A stretch of DNA of 51,773 nucleotides from Sandaracinus sp. (GTDB lineage Bacteria > Myxococcota_A > Polyangia > Polyangiales > Houyiibacteriaceae): positions 1 through 51,773 of the forward strand of contig PABA01000233.1 in the NCBI GenBank assembly GCA_002699025.1. The letters are read 5' to 3'. Positions within the stretch are counted from its first letter, which is position 1; each line of letters opens with the position of its first letter. The notes beneath the pieces were generated by a model. It made no database searches. It saw only the letters and a list, made by a program, of their open reading frames with translations, and was not told where the DNA came from. The translations under genes were made by a program, and so were the position numbers. Shown here one piece after another: positions 1-9,118 of the stretch.

Positions 1-85
1 CGGGGAGCGCGCGCCGCTTCGCGTCGCCCGCCCCCGCGACCGCCTCCGCCTCGCCGTCGACTATCGCGACGACGAGGCTGCTCGG

Positions 86-257
86 CGCGTCCCGTCTCGG
101 GGCGCGGGACGAGGTCGGCTCCGCCTCCCTCGCCCGCTCTTCGGGCGCGATCAGCGAGGGCGCGTCCGACCTCCGTCGGGCGCGGCGTCGCGTGCTTCGC
201 CGCGTCCCGTCTCGGGGCGCGGGACGAGGTCGGCGTTGCCTCCCTCGCCCGCTCTTC
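86..257. repeat. Direct repeat, two 57-bp copies 115 bp apart
   Basis: The segment 86-142 (starting CGCGTCCCGTCTCGGGGCGC) recurs almost unchanged at 201-257, and both copies end in CTCGCCCGCTCTTC. The internal difference is a 3-base change after GAGGTCGGC. The period is 115 bp. It lies in non-coding DNA, so it is a tandem duplication rather than a protein repeat. Confidence 0.75.
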
Positions 258-330
258 CGCCACCTGGGAGTCTCGCGCCGTCGTCTGCTCCGCGACGACG
301 ACCGCTCCCATTCCTTCTCCGCGTGGCCAC

Positions 331-357
331 GGGCTCGGGCTCGGGCTCGGGCTCGGG
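331..357. repeat. GGGCTC hexanucleotide microsatellite
   Basis: Four perfect GGGCTC units plus a trailing GGG, followed by degenerate copies to about position 500. The same hexamer on the other strand (GAGCCC) forms a second short array at 44078-44101, also between genes. Confidence 0.8.
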
Positions 358-760
358 CCGCGGCTCAAGTTCGCGCTCACGCTCGGGCTTCCGCTTGGGC
401 TGGGGCTCGGGCTCGTGCGCGAGCTCGGGCTCGGGCTGGGGCCTCCGGCTCGTGCTTGGGCTTCCGCTCGGGGGCTTCGGCTCGTGCGCGAGGTTGCGAC
501 TCTGGCATTTGCTCGAGCTCGGGCCTCCCCTTCGCGTCCCCGGAGCTCCCCGGCTTACGGCCACGACGCTCCCCCTCCTCACCGACTCCCCACCGCGGCC
601 ACGATGGTCCCCCTGCGAGCAACAGCGAGCGCACCCAGCGAGCGCAGGGCGCGCCCGACGAGCCCCACGCGGCCCCCCATCACTCCCCTGGCCCCAGTTC
701 CCCGTCCCCGAAAGCGAGCGAGAGCGAGCGCTCCCCCAGCGAGCGATAGCGAGCGCTCCC

Positions 761-802
761 GCTCGATCCACCCGCGCGCCCCAGCGCGCGGGTGGATCGA
801 GC
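761..802. promoter_or_regulatory. Perfect 19-bp inverted repeat upstream of the kinase gene
   Basis: GCTCGATCCACCCGCGCGC (761-779) is followed by the 4-nt loop CCCA and its exact reverse complement (784-802). It ends 44 bp before the proposed GTG start at 847. No T-run follows on either side, so it is not a textbook intrinsic terminator. It could be a leader hairpin, an attenuator or a protein binding site. Confidence 0.75.
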
Positions 803-846
803 ACGCGCGGTGCACATGCCCCCCGTTTCGGGTGTACGCTGGGGTC

Positions 847-3800
847 GTGAACGACGCCGTCGTCGGGGGGCGCTTCCTGGTCCGCGAGCGCGCGGGCGAG
901 GGGGCGTTCTCGATCGTCGACCGGGCGGAGGAGCGAGGCTCCGGGCGCTCGGTCGCTCTGAAACGGCTGCGGAGCGCCGACCCGAACGCAGCGGAGCGGC
1001 TCCGCCGGGAGGCCCGGCTCCTGGCCGAGCTCGAGCACCCGCACCTGGTGAGGCACGTGGCCCACGGCGAGGACGAGGGCCAGCCTTGGCTCGCCCTCGA
1101 GTGGCTCGACGGCGAGGACCTCGCGAGCCGTCAGCAGCGCGCGCCGCTCCGCCCCGCCGAAGCGCTCCGGGCCGCGCGGCAGGCCCTCGGCGCGCTGGCC
1201 GCGCTCCACGACGCCGGTGTGGTCCACCGGGACGTCAAGCCGGGGAACTTCGTCGTCCACGGCGAGGGGGACGCCCTCCGGCTCACGCTCCTCGACCTCG
1301 GCGTGGCGCGCAGCTTCGACGAAGACGAGGGCCAAGACCTCGTGCGCGTGGGGACGCCGGCCTACATGGCGCCCGAGCAGGCCGCCGGCGATCTCCGCAG
1401 CGGCCCGGGCGCGGACGTCTACGCGGTGGCGGTCTGGCTCTTCGAGGCGCTCACGGGAGAGCGCCCGCACGGCGACGAGGAGGACGAGGTCGCGCTCCTC
1501 ACGCGCATCGTCGCCGAGCCCCCCCGCCAGCTCCTCGCCCTGCGCCCGGAGCTCCCCGAAGCCCTCGGCGCGCTCCTCGACGCGGCGCTCCGCAAGAGCC
1601 CCAACGCGCGCCCCTCGGCGCGGCGCCTGGCGGACGGCCTCGCGGAGCTCGACCTCGGCGAGCTGCCGGCGCCGGAGCTGAAGGATCGCGCCTCGCACCC
1701 GACCTCCGAGGAGCGCCCGTCGAACCGGCCCCTCCGCCGGGCCCGGGTCATCACCGCCCTCTTCGTCGAGGGCGCGCCGGCCGGGGAGGTGGACGCGCTC
1801 GCCGGCGCCCACGGCGGGGAGCCGACCCCCTCGGTCCCGCCCGCGCTGGTCTTCGGCGCCCGGCGCTCGCGCGGCGACGAGAGCCTTCGCGCGGCGCGGG
1901 CCGCCCTCGCCCTCCGGGAGCGCATGCCGGACGCCCGCGTCGCGCTCGTCCGCGGACGCAGCTGGACCGACGAGAAGCTCGAGGGCCTCCGGGACCGGGC
2001 GCCGGCCATGCTCGCGCGGGCGACCGACGGCCCGCGGGTCGACCCGGCCACGGCCCGCGCGCTCGGCGCCCGCTTCGTGCTCGAGGCGGACCCGGCGGAG
2101 GCCGGCGAGCACGTGCTCCGCGCGGAGCGCACCCACGCGACCGCCGCCGAGCCGCGGCTCCTCGGGAAGGAGACGCCCTTCGTCGACCGGGAGCGCGAGC
2201 TCGCCCGGCTCCTCGACGAGGTGGAGGGCGTGAGCGAGGCGCGGCGGGCGAGCGCGTCCGTGGTCCTCGGGGAGGCGGGCATCGGCAAGAGCCGGCTCCG
2301 CTTCGAGCTCCTCCAACACCTCGAGGCGTCGCACGTGCCCCCGCGGGTGCTCTTCCTGCGCGGCGACCCGATGCTCGCGGGTGTGCCCCTCGGCGCCCTG
2401 GCCCAGGCGCTCCGGTTGCGGGTCGGCTTCACGCCCGAGCAGGACGACGCGGCGCGGCGCGCGGCCTTCGACGGCTTCGTGCGCGCCCACGGGGTGGAGG
2501 CGCATGCGGAAGCGCTCGGTGAGCTCGTCGGCGTCGGCGGCGAAGCGAGCGCGCTCCTGCGCTCGCTCCGGAGCGACGCGGCGGGCATGGCCGCGGCCCT
2601 CCGGGACGCCGCGCTCGCCGTGCTCTCCCGCTGGGTCGAGGACCGGCCGCTCCTCGTGGTGGTCGACGACCTCCAGTGGCTCGACGGGCGGACCGTCGAC
2701 GTGCTCGGCGTGGCCCTCGAGCGGCTCCCCTTCGCGCTGGTCGCCTTCGGCCGGCCGAGCGCGCGCGAGCGCTTCCCGGCGATCTGGGACGCGCGCCGCC
2801 CGGCCCGCTTCGAGCTGAAGCCGCTCGGCGACGAGGCCGCGACGCGGCTCGTCCGACACGTCATGGACGAGGCGCCGGACGCCCTGGTCGCGTCGATCGT
2901 GGAGCGCGCGCAGGGCAACCCGCTCTTCATCGAGGAGCTCGTGCGGGCCGCCGCCCAAGGGGACGCCGCCGAGCTCCCCCTCGCCATCCACGCCGCCTTC
3001 CAGGTGCGCATCGACGCCCTGCCGGCGCCCGCGCGACGCACGCTCCTCGCCGCCAGCGTCGCCGGGCGCGTGCTCTGGAGCGACGCCCTGAGCGCTCTGC
3101 TCGCCGACGAGCGCGTGGACGTGGAGCAGAGCCTCGAGGCGCTCCTCCAGAGCGAGACCCTGCTCGAGCGGCCGCGCTCGCGCTTCGCCGGCACGCGCGA
3201 GCTCGTCTTCCGCCACGCGCTCCTCCGGGACGCCGCCTACGCGATGCTCCCCGACGAGGAGCGCGCGGCGCTGCACGGCGCCTTGGCCGGCTGGTTGAAG
3301 GCCCGCGGGCGAGCCGACGCCGCGGAGCTCGCCCACCACCTCGAAGAGGCCGGCGACACCCACGGCGCGACGCTGGCGTACATGCGCGCCTCCGCCCGGA
3401 GCCTGCGAGAGGGCGCCGCCGGGCTCGCGCGCGAGCAGGCCGAGCGAGGGCTCCGCTGGGCCGAGGGGCCGGCGCGGGCCGCGCTCGCCGAGATCGCCGC
3501 GGGGGCCTGCCACCGGCTGGGGCTCTACGAGGAAGGGCTCGCGCACTCGAGCGAAGGGCTCGCGGCGCGGCCGGCGCCGGACGTCACGCTGCGCCTCGCG
3601 GCGGACCGCGCCCTGACGCTCCGGCGCCTCGGACGGCTCGAGGAGGCGGAGGCCGCCATCGCCGCGGGGCTCGAGCAGGCGCGGGGCGCGAGCGCCGCGG
3701 CGCGCGCCGTGCTGCGCGTCGAGCGGGCCTGGACCCACTACAACGCGGGGCGCCCGGAGCCGGCGCTCCAGGACGCGCGCGCCGTGCTCGCGTCGACGCC

Positions 3801-4443
3801 GGACGCCCCCGAGCTCGCCTCCGTGCGGCTCGGCGCGCGTCATGCAGAGGCGCGGGCGCTCCACGATCTCGGCCGGCTCGAGGAGGCGCTCGAGGCGCAT
3901 CGCGAGGTCGTCGAGTCGGCGACCGAGCTCGGTCATCGCTGGCGGGGGGAGGGCGCGCGGCATGGGCTCGGGCTGGTCCTGCTCGCGCTCGGGCGCGACG
4001 AAGAGGCCGCCCGGGAGCTCGAGCGGGCGCGAGCGAACGGGCGGGAGCTCGGCCTCCCGAGCACGGCGGGCTACGCGGCGCTCTTCCTCGGCTTCGTGCA
4101 CGCGCGGGCCGATCGCTGGGAGGCCTGCGCGGAGGCGGCGCGGGAGGCCGCGGCCCTCGGCGAGGAGCTCGGCGCAGCGCCGCTCCTCGCCGGCGCGCGC
4201 GTGCTCCTCGGCGTGGTCGCGGCGCTCGGCCCGCGGGACCCGGAGGCGCTCCTCGCGGCGCTCGAGGAGGCCGACGACGACGCCGCGCCGCTCTCCTGGC
4301 GGCGCGCGGCCCGGGCCCTCGAGCTGCGCGAGCGTGGCGCGCTGGCCGAGCGCGAGGCCGAGGCGCTCCGGGCCGCCATCGCCCGCGCCCCCGGCGATCT
4401 TCGGGAAGCGGACGCCCTCGCCCTCCGGCTGCTCGAACGCTGA
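847..4443 (+). CDS. Ser/Thr protein kinase with AAA ATPase and TPR-like region
   Basis: A 1198-residue cytoplasmic regulator. An N-terminal Hanks-type kinase domain (about residues 8-270) carries the HRDVKPGN catalytic loop (Asp129), DLG instead of DFG, and YMAPEQ. Residues 298-430 look like a decayed class III nucleotide cyclase domain (see findings). An AAA/NACHT-like ATPase follows from about 439, with Walker A GEAGIGKS (about 475-482) and Walker B LLVVVDD (602-608) followed by LQWLD. The last 450 residues are helical, Ala/Leu/Glu-rich and TPR-like. This kinase-ATPase-TPR order is common in myxobacteria and resembles PknK-type regulators. I chose GTG 847 because it begins the conserved kinase fold; the upstream frame is low complexity. 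It probably integrates a signal through the ATPase/TPR part and phosphorylates unknown targets. Confidence 0.9.
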   Translation: MNDAVVGGRFLVRERAGEGAFSIVDRAEERGSGRSVALKRLRSADPNAAERLRREARLLAELEHPHLVRHVAHGEDEGQPWLALEWLDGEDLASRQQRAPLRPAEALRAARQALGALAALHDAGVVHRDVKPGNFVVHGEGDALRLTLLDLGVARSFDEDEGQDLVRVGTPAYMAPEQAAGDLRSGPGADVYAVAVWLFEALTGERPHGDEEDEVALLTRIVAEPPRQLLALRPELPEALGALLDAALRKSPNARPSARRLADGLAELDLGELPAPELKDRASHPTSEERPSNRPLRRARVITALFVEGAPAGEVDALAGAHGGEPTPSVPPALVFGARRSRGDESLRAARAALALRERMPDARVALVRGRSWTDEKLEGLRDRAPAMLARATDGPRVDPATARALGARFVLEADPAEAGEHVLRAERTHATAAEPRLLGKETPFVDRERELARLLDEVEGVSEARRASASVVLGEAGIGKSRLRFELLQHLEASHVPPRVLFLRGDPMLAGVPLGALAQALRLRVGFTPEQDDAARRAAFDGFVRAHGVEAHAEALGELVGVGGEASALLRSLRSDAAGMAAALRDAALAVLSRWVEDRPLLVVVDDLQWLDGRTVDVLGVALERLPFALVAFGRPSARERFPAIWDARRPARFELKPLGDEAATRLVRHVMDEAPDALVASIVERAQGNPLFIEELVRAAAQGDAAELPLAIHAAFQVRIDALPAPARRTLLAASVAGRVLWSDALSALLADERVDVEQSLEALLQSETLLERPRSRFAGTRELVFRHALLRDAAYAMLPDEERAALHGALAGWLKARGRADAAELAHHLEEAGDTHGATLAYMRASARSLREGAAGLAREQAERGLRWAEGPARAALAEIAAGACHRLGLYEEGLAHSSEGLAARPAPDVTLRLAADRALTLRRLGRLEEAEAAIAAGLEQARGASAAARAVLRVERAWTHYNAGRPEPALQDARAVLASTPDAPELASVRLGARHAEARALHDLGRLEEALEAHREVVESATELGHRWRGEGARHGLGLVLLALGRDEEAARELERARANGRELGLPSTAGYAALFLGFVHARADRWEACAEAAREAAALGEELGAAPLLAGARVLLGVVAALGPRDPEALLAALEEADDDAAPLSWRRAARALELRERGALAEREAEALRAAIARAPGDLREADALALRLLER

Positions 4444-4522
4444 GCGCGCGACCGGCGCCGCTCCGCGCCGCACGCCGACGCTCGGTCGCGCAACCGGGGC
4501 CGGCGCCGGTCGAGAGGCGGCC

Positions 4523-5209
4523 ATGCCCACCTACCGCGGCCAGCGCACGGCCGATGCCCTCGTCGTCTTCCTCTGGCTCACCGCGCTCGCCGGCGTCGCG
4601 GTGCTCGCCTACCTCGGCGCCGATCTCGTCTCGATGCTGAGCAGCGGCGCGCCCTTCCTGGAGGGCGACTCGTCCGTCTCGCGCTACCTCACCGTCATCG
4701 GCGCCTACCTCGGCTTCGGCGTCGCCCACTTCGTCACCGCGGTGCTCTTTCTGACCTGGTTCTACCGGGCCCACGCCGCCGTCCGCGCCCTGCCCGGCGC
4801 GACGCTCCGCACGAGCCCCGGCATGAGCGTCCTCTGGTGGTTCGTGCCCCTGGCCAACCTCTGGGTGCCCCTGAGCATGACCAAGGCGCTCTGGCAGAAC
4901 GCCGAGCCGGATCCGGGGGCCCGCCCGAGCGCCACCGCGCCCGGCTTCCTGAGCACCTGGTGGACGCTCTGGATCATGAGCTGGCTCTTCGCCCGCGCCA
5001 GCGCCTTCGCGCCCGAGACCGTCGAGCGGGCGGTCCAGAGCCTCTTCGCCGACATCGCGAGCACCGCCACGCTCCTGGGGGCCGCCTTCTGGGCGATGCG
5101 CGTGGTGCGCGCGCTCGACGAGCGGATCAGCGAAGCCTGTGCCGGGGCGAGCCGGCCGCGCGCGGAGGCCCTCCCCGCGGCGCCGCCGGTGGAGGCGCGG
5201 GCCGCCTGA
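4523..5209 (+). CDS. DUF4328 family membrane protein
   Basis: A 228-residue integral membrane protein of unknown function. It has the DUF4328 pattern: an N-terminal hydrophobic segment (about residues 13-37), a second (about 54-75) ending in FLTWFYRAH, then a conserved WWFVPLANLWVPL stretch and two more hydrophobic segments. The tail is Ala/Pro-rich. The ATG at 4523 gives a hydrophilic N-terminus before the first membrane segment. It lies 79 bp downstream of the kinase on the same strand, so co-transcription is possible but not shown, and it converges with the phospholipase-like gene at 5288. Confidence 0.8.
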   Translation: MPTYRGQRTADALVVFLWLTALAGVAVLAYLGADLVSMLSSGAPFLEGDSSVSRYLTVIGAYLGFGVAHFVTAVLFLTWFYRAHAAVRALPGATLRTSPGMSVLWWFVPLANLWVPLSMTKALWQNAEPDPGARPSATAPGFLSTWWTLWIMSWLFARASAFAPETVERAVQSLFADIASTATLLGAAFWAMRVVRALDERISEACAGASRPRAEALPAAPPVEARAA

Positions 5210-5287
5210 GAGCGGCGAGCCCCGGCACGTCGACTCGACGCGCCCTCGACGCCGACGCCGACGAGCCGGCCGCCGCCGCGCCTCTCG

Positions 5288-6667
5288 TCAGCGGCGTCGA
5301 CGAGCGAACGCGAGGAGCGCGAGCCACGCGCCGCCCGCGCCGCCCGCGCCGCCCGCGCTGCAGCCTCCGCCGCCGCCGTCTTCCGCGCCGGCGTCGGGCT
5401 CGTGGGCCGGCCCCGCGTCCACGCCCGCGTCGGCCGGCCCCGCGTCCGGCCGCGGCCGCGTCCCCGCGTCCCGCGGCGGCGGCATCGGATCCTCCGGCCG
5501 CTCCCAGGGCTCGGGCAGCGGTGGGCACTCGTCCAGGGCGTCGGGCGCGCAGCGTGTCCGGAACGCGAAGGAGAACGGCTCCTCGAGGGCGCGCCCATCG
5601 ATGCTCTCGAGCCCCGTCCCCACCTCGATCCGGTACTCCGTGTCGTACGCCAGGTCCCCGTCGGGGCGCACCAGCACCGCGTTCGCGTGCGACGAGCCGT
5701 AGATGAAGCGCGCGCTCGAGGGCACGACCTCGTCCCCGGGCCCGAACAGGCGCACGTTCGCGTCCGTCAGCGTCTCCGCCGCGATGCCGTGCCCGAAGGC
5801 CACCATCGCCCGCGTCTCGATGCGCTCCCGCGTCACCTCGAAGTTCACCGCGCCGTCCTCCGGCCAGGTCCCGAGCACGTGCGCCGCGAGCGTGTCGCGC
5901 CCGTGGAGCCGCTCCCAGAGCGCCTGCCAGTAGGCGCTCACGAAGGTCGCGATGTGCGGCAGGCTCCCGGGCACCTCGTCCGCCTCGTAGTAGTGCGTCG
6001 CGCCCCAGGGCATCTGCACCCAGTAGTCCTCGTAGGCGAAGGTCGCGACGGCGTAGAGCGCGTCGATGGCCTGCACGATGCGCTCGGAGCCGTACACGAG
6101 CTGGTCGGTCGTCGGCGCGTAGTCGATGTAGGCGGAGCCCTCGAAGACGTCGCGGAGGGCGACCTCGTCGACGTAGGGCTCGATCTGGTTGTCGGGATCG
6201 TGCTCGGTGAGCAGCCAGGTCTCGGCGCCCGTGTCGAGGTCGCTCGAGTCCCCGTCGAACTGGTCGACGCGCGCCATGAAGAGCGAGTCGAAGACCTGGT
6301 CGGCGAGCCCGTGGGAGGCCTGGCCCATCAGGAAGGCGACGTGCCGGCGCGCCTCGGGCGAGTCGTAGGGGGGCTCGAAGCTCGCGCGGATCCACTCGAC
6401 GTAGCTCTGCGTGAAGGGCTCCCAGTGGGCGATCTCCCCGTAGTCGTCGTCGGCCGCGTAGCCGCTGTCCGGGAAGACCGAGCCCGCCCGGACGATGTCG
6501 ACGAGCTCCGGGTCCGAGAGCAGCGCGCGCAGCTCCCCCGCGGGGAGGTGCCCGACGGCGAGGTCGCTGATGTGCATGTGGCTGACGACGCCGTTCGCGG
6601 CCGCCGTCGAAGGCGAGAGGGAGACGGCGAGGAGGGCGACGAGCACACCGGCGCGACGCTGCAACAC
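5288..6667 (-). CDS. Secreted zinc-dependent phospholipase C family protein with MYXO-CTERM-like tail
   Basis: About 459 residues. The N-terminus is a signal peptide (hydrophobic VLVALLAVSL, then STAAANG). The mature start, with closely spaced His in SHMHISD and several further His and Asp positions, matches the zinc-dependent phospholipase C/S1-P1 nuclease type of fold. A region near residues 300-370 looks like a bacterial Ig-like domain. The C-terminus has an Asp-Ala-Gly linker and then a Gly-Gly-Cys-Ser, hydrophobic, Arg-Arg-Arg-Arg tail typical of MYXO-CTERM surface sorting. No ATG fits the signal peptide: GTG 6667 is used here, with GTG 6682 as an alternative. It is transcribed divergently from the epimerase gene at 6917. 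Substrate is unknown. Confidence 0.75.
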   Translation of the reverse strand: MLQRRAGVLVALLAVSLSPSTAAANGVVSHMHISDLAVGHLPAGELRALLSDPELVDIVRAGSVFPDSGYAADDDYGEIAHWEPFTQSYVEWIRASFEPPYDSPEARRHVAFLMGQASHGLADQVFDSLFMARVDQFDGDSSDLDTGAETWLLTEHDPDNQIEPYVDEVALRDVFEGSAYIDYAPTTDQLVYGSERIVQAIDALYAVATFAYEDYWVQMPWGATHYYEADEVPGSLPHIATFVSAYWQALWERLHGRDTLAAHVLGTWPEDGAVNFEVTRERIETRAMVAFGHGIAAETLTDANVRLFGPGDEVVPSSARFIYGSSHANAVLVRPDGDLAYDTEYRIEVGTGLESIDGRALEEPFSFAFRTRCAPDALDECPPLPEPWERPEDPMPPPRDAGTRPRPDAGPADAGVDAGPAHEPDAGAEDGGGGGCSAGGAGGAGGAWLALLAFARRRR

Positions 6668-6916
6668 GTTCCACGAATCCACGGGCGCATGATGACGGTC
6701 CCGCCCCAGCGCGCCAAGACCCCTCCGCGACGAAGGTTGCGCGCCCGCTCCTCCTCCGAGGACGGGGACGCGATGAACGCGGCTCGCGGTGCCTCTCGCC
6801 CGCGCCCCGCGCACGAGCTGCCACGAAACGCTCCGGCGCCATCTGCGACGATGGGAGCCCGAGCGCATCGCGAGCGCACCGCGAGCGCCCGTCCCCCCAC
6901 CCGAAGGAAGACCCTC

Positions 6917-7993
6917 ATGAGCGAGCTCGCCACCGAGCAACCCGTCTGCGTCACCGGCGCCTCCGGCTTCATCGGCTCCTGGATCGTCGAGCGCCTCCTC
7001 GCGCGCGGCTACCGCGTCCGCGGCACCGTGCGCGACCCGAAGAAGGCCCGCTCCGTCGACCACCTGAAGGCGCTCCCGGGCGCCGCCGAGCGCCTCGAGC
7101 TGGTCGCCGCCGAGCTCCAGGATCCGGCGAGCCTCGAGGCCGCGGTCGTCGGCTGCGAGGTCGTGATGCACACGGCGAGCCCCTACGTGCTCACCGTCGA
7201 CGACCCGCAGCGCGACCTCGTCGACCCGGCCGTCGAGGGCACGCGCAACGCCCTCGCGGCGTGCCGGAAGGCCGGCAGCGTGAAGCGCGTCGTGCTCACC
7301 TCGTCGATGGCCGCCGTCACGGACGAGCCCGACTCCACGCGCGTGCTCACGGAGGCCGACTGGAACGAGGGCTCCTCGCTCGAGCGCAATCCCTACTACT
7401 ACTCGAAGACCCTCGCCGAGAAGGCGGCCTGGCGCTTCGTCGAGGAGGAGGACGTCGCCTTCGACCTGGTCGTCATCAACCCCTTCATGGTCATCGGCCC
7501 GAGCCTCTCGCCGGGGCTGAACACCTCGAACGGCGTCTTCGTCGGGCTGGTCGGCGGCGAGTACCCGGGCATCGTCAGCCTCACCTGGGGCATGGTGGAC
7601 GTCCGCGACGTGGCCGACGCGCACGTGCGCGCCATGGAGGTGCCGGAGGCGAGCGGCCGCTACCTCTGCGCGAACACGACGATCTCCATGCGCGAGGCGG
7701 TGCGCCTGCTCCGCGAGAAGGGCTGGGGCGAGGGGCGCAAGCTCCCGAAGCTGGGCCTCGACGGGAGCGTCGGCGACATGCTCGTCAAGCTGGGCGCGCA
7801 GTTCCAGCCCAAGGGCGTGCGCAGCTACCTCCGCACCCACATCGGCCGCGTGCCGCGCTTCGACCACGCGAAGATCGTGGACGAGCTCGGCCTCGCCTTC
7901 CGCCCGCTCGAGGAGAGCATCCTCGAGACGATGGACGACCTCGTGAAGTGGGGGCACCTCGACCCGCTCCCGAGTGAGCCGACCTCGGCCTGA
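6917..7993 (+). CDS. NAD-dependent epimerase/dihydroflavonol-4-reductase-like SDR
   Basis: A 358-residue extended short-chain dehydrogenase. The N-terminal Rossmann motif TGASGFIGSW binds NAD(P), the TSSMAAV strand follows, and the active-site YxxxK lies in NPYYYSKTLAEK. The pattern HTASPY followed by DPAVEGTRN is typical of dihydroflavonol reductase/cinnamoyl-CoA reductase-like bacterial enzymes, which reduce a carbonyl group. The natural substrate cannot be told. The start is supported by AAGGAAG seven bases before ATG 6917. It converges with the esterase gene at 8064. Confidence 0.85.
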   Translation: MSELATEQPVCVTGASGFIGSWIVERLLARGYRVRGTVRDPKKARSVDHLKALPGAAERLELVAAELQDPASLEAAVVGCEVVMHTASPYVLTVDDPQRDLVDPAVEGTRNALAACRKAGSVKRVVLTSSMAAVTDEPDSTRVLTEADWNEGSSLERNPYYYSKTLAEKAAWRFVEEEDVAFDLVVINPFMVIGPSLSPGLNTSNGVFVGLVGGEYPGIVSLTWGMVDVRDVADAHVRAMEVPEASGRYLCANTTISMREAVRLLREKGWGEGRKLPKLGLDGSVGDMLVKLGAQFQPKGVRSYLRTHIGRVPRFDHAKIVDELGLAFRPLEESILETMDDLVKWGHLDPLPSEPTSA

Positions 7994-8063
7994 GCCGGCC
8001 CGCGGACCCGGCCCGCGCCGAGCCCGCTGGGGTGAGCGGGTGTTCGGGTGAGCGGGTGAGCGC

Positions 8064-8999
8064 TCAGCGCGACTGGGCGAGGAGCCAGTCGACGACCCGC
8101 TCGATGGCGCCGTCGGCGAGCACGGGGATGTGGCCGCCCGCCTCGAGGGTCCAGAGGCGCACGTCGACCTCGCCGCAGCCCTCGTAGACGCTCTCGACGG
8201 TCTCCGCGCCGTCCACGTCGCTCGTGAAGTCGAAGCGCTCGCCCTCCACGGGCTCCGCGTCGCAGCCGGCCTCCTCGGCGAAGAAGGCGACCGACTCGGC
8301 AGCGCTCGGGTACACGGCGGCGTTGATGATGCCCCCCTCGTACGCGATGGTCTCGTCGGCCGTGCCGTGGATCTGGAGCACGGAGAGCGGGCGCTCAGGC
8401 GTGCAGTTGGCGGGGTCGTTCCAGGTGGCCCCGGCGAGCGTGGCGATGGCGGCGAAGGGGTCCGGCCCCTCGCAGGCGAGGTGGTAGCTCATGAAGCCGC
8501 CGTTGCTGTGCCCGAAGAGGTAGATCCGGTCCGGGTCCACGGCGTAGTGCTCCTGCACCTCACTCACGAGGGAGCGCACGTAGGCCACGTCATCGACCTC
8601 CGTGCCCTCGAAGTCGCAGCAGGCGTCGGTGGCGTTCCAGTAGCGCTGGCCGCTCGGGTTCTCCGTGCCGTCGGGGAGCACGACGATCGTGTTCCGCGTG
8701 CGGGCCGCGCCGGAGAGGCCGAGGTAGGCGTCCTGGACGACGCCCGAGGCGCCGAAGCCGTGGAGCAGCACGATGAGCGCCGCGGGCTCGGCCGGGTCGT
8801 AGTCGATGGGCACGCGCACGGCAGCCGGTCGGTCGCCGCCGATGGTGCGAGGCAAGGTCGGGCCGGCGTCGACGCTCGTGGCGGCGTCCTCTCCGGGCGC
8901 GGCGGCGTCGGGGAGCGCGCCCGCGTCGACGGGGGCGGGGGCGTCGTCGTCACCGCAGGCGAGGGCCAGCGCGAGGAGGGCGAAAGCAAAGCAGCGCAT
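8064..8999 (-). CDS. PHB depolymerase/LpqC-type esterase, lipoprotein
   Basis: A 311-residue alpha/beta hydrolase. The N-terminus is a lipoprotein signal with lipobox LALAC (Cys15), followed by an Asp-Ala-Gly-rich linker (to about residue 48). The catalytic domain has the oxyanion motif LLHGFG (about 78-83), the nucleophile elbow GHSNGG (Ser165), an acid in HGTADET and a final His in AGGHIP. Family members hydrolyse polyhydroxyalkanoate, feruloyl or acetyl-xylan esters; which applies here is open. ATG 8999 is chosen because it sits directly at the signal peptide. It is divergent from the lipoprotein gene at 9119. Confidence 0.87.
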   Translation of the reverse strand: MRCFAFALLALALACGDDDAPAPVDAGALPDAAAPGEDAATSVDAGPTLPRTIGGDRPAAVRVPIDYDPAEPAALIVLLHGFGASGVVQDAYLGLSGAARTRNTIVVLPDGTENPSGQRYWNATDACCDFEGTEVDDVAYVRSLVSEVQEHYAVDPDRIYLFGHSNGGFMSYHLACEGPDPFAAIATLAGATWNDPANCTPERPLSVLQIHGTADETIAYEGGIINAAVYPSAAESVAFFAEEAGCDAEPVEGERFDFTSDVDGAETVESVYEGCGEVDVRLWTLEAGGHIPVLADGAIERVVDWLLAQSR

Positions 9000-9118
9000 G
9001 GGCGCACCGTAGTACCACTCGCGCCGAGCGCCCATCAGGCTCCGGGAGGACCGTCGCGCGCCCGCGGCGACGGCGGCGCTCATTGCGTGGGTCCGGGCGC
9101 CGCGCGAGAGTGCTCCCC

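Larger units (their letters stand above)
1..846. other. Gene-free, repeat-rich intergenic region
   Basis: I see no credible gene here. The open frames that cross it are low-complexity translations of simple repeats (Arg-Ala, Gly-Ser or Glu-Pro runs) with no domain. It holds a direct repeat (86-142 and 201-257), a GGGCTC hexanucleotide run (331-357) with degenerate continuation to about 500, repeated AGCGAGCGCTCCC blocks near 722-760, and a perfect hairpin at 761-802. The last part must contain the promoter and leader of the kinase gene that starts at 847, but no clear -35/-10 pair stands out. Confidence 0.7.

Noticed and set aside
192-846. Several short plus-strand open frames before the kinase
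   Set aside because: They translate the GGGCTC repeat and hairpin into Arg/Ala or Gly/Ser runs; none has a plausible ribosome binding site with a domain.
151-4530. Long open frame on the minus strand opposite the kinase
   Set aside because: Its translation is Arg/Gly/Glu-rich with no domain, and the plus strand encodes a clear kinase-ATPase. Antisense frames stay open in GC-rich DNA because stop codons are rare.
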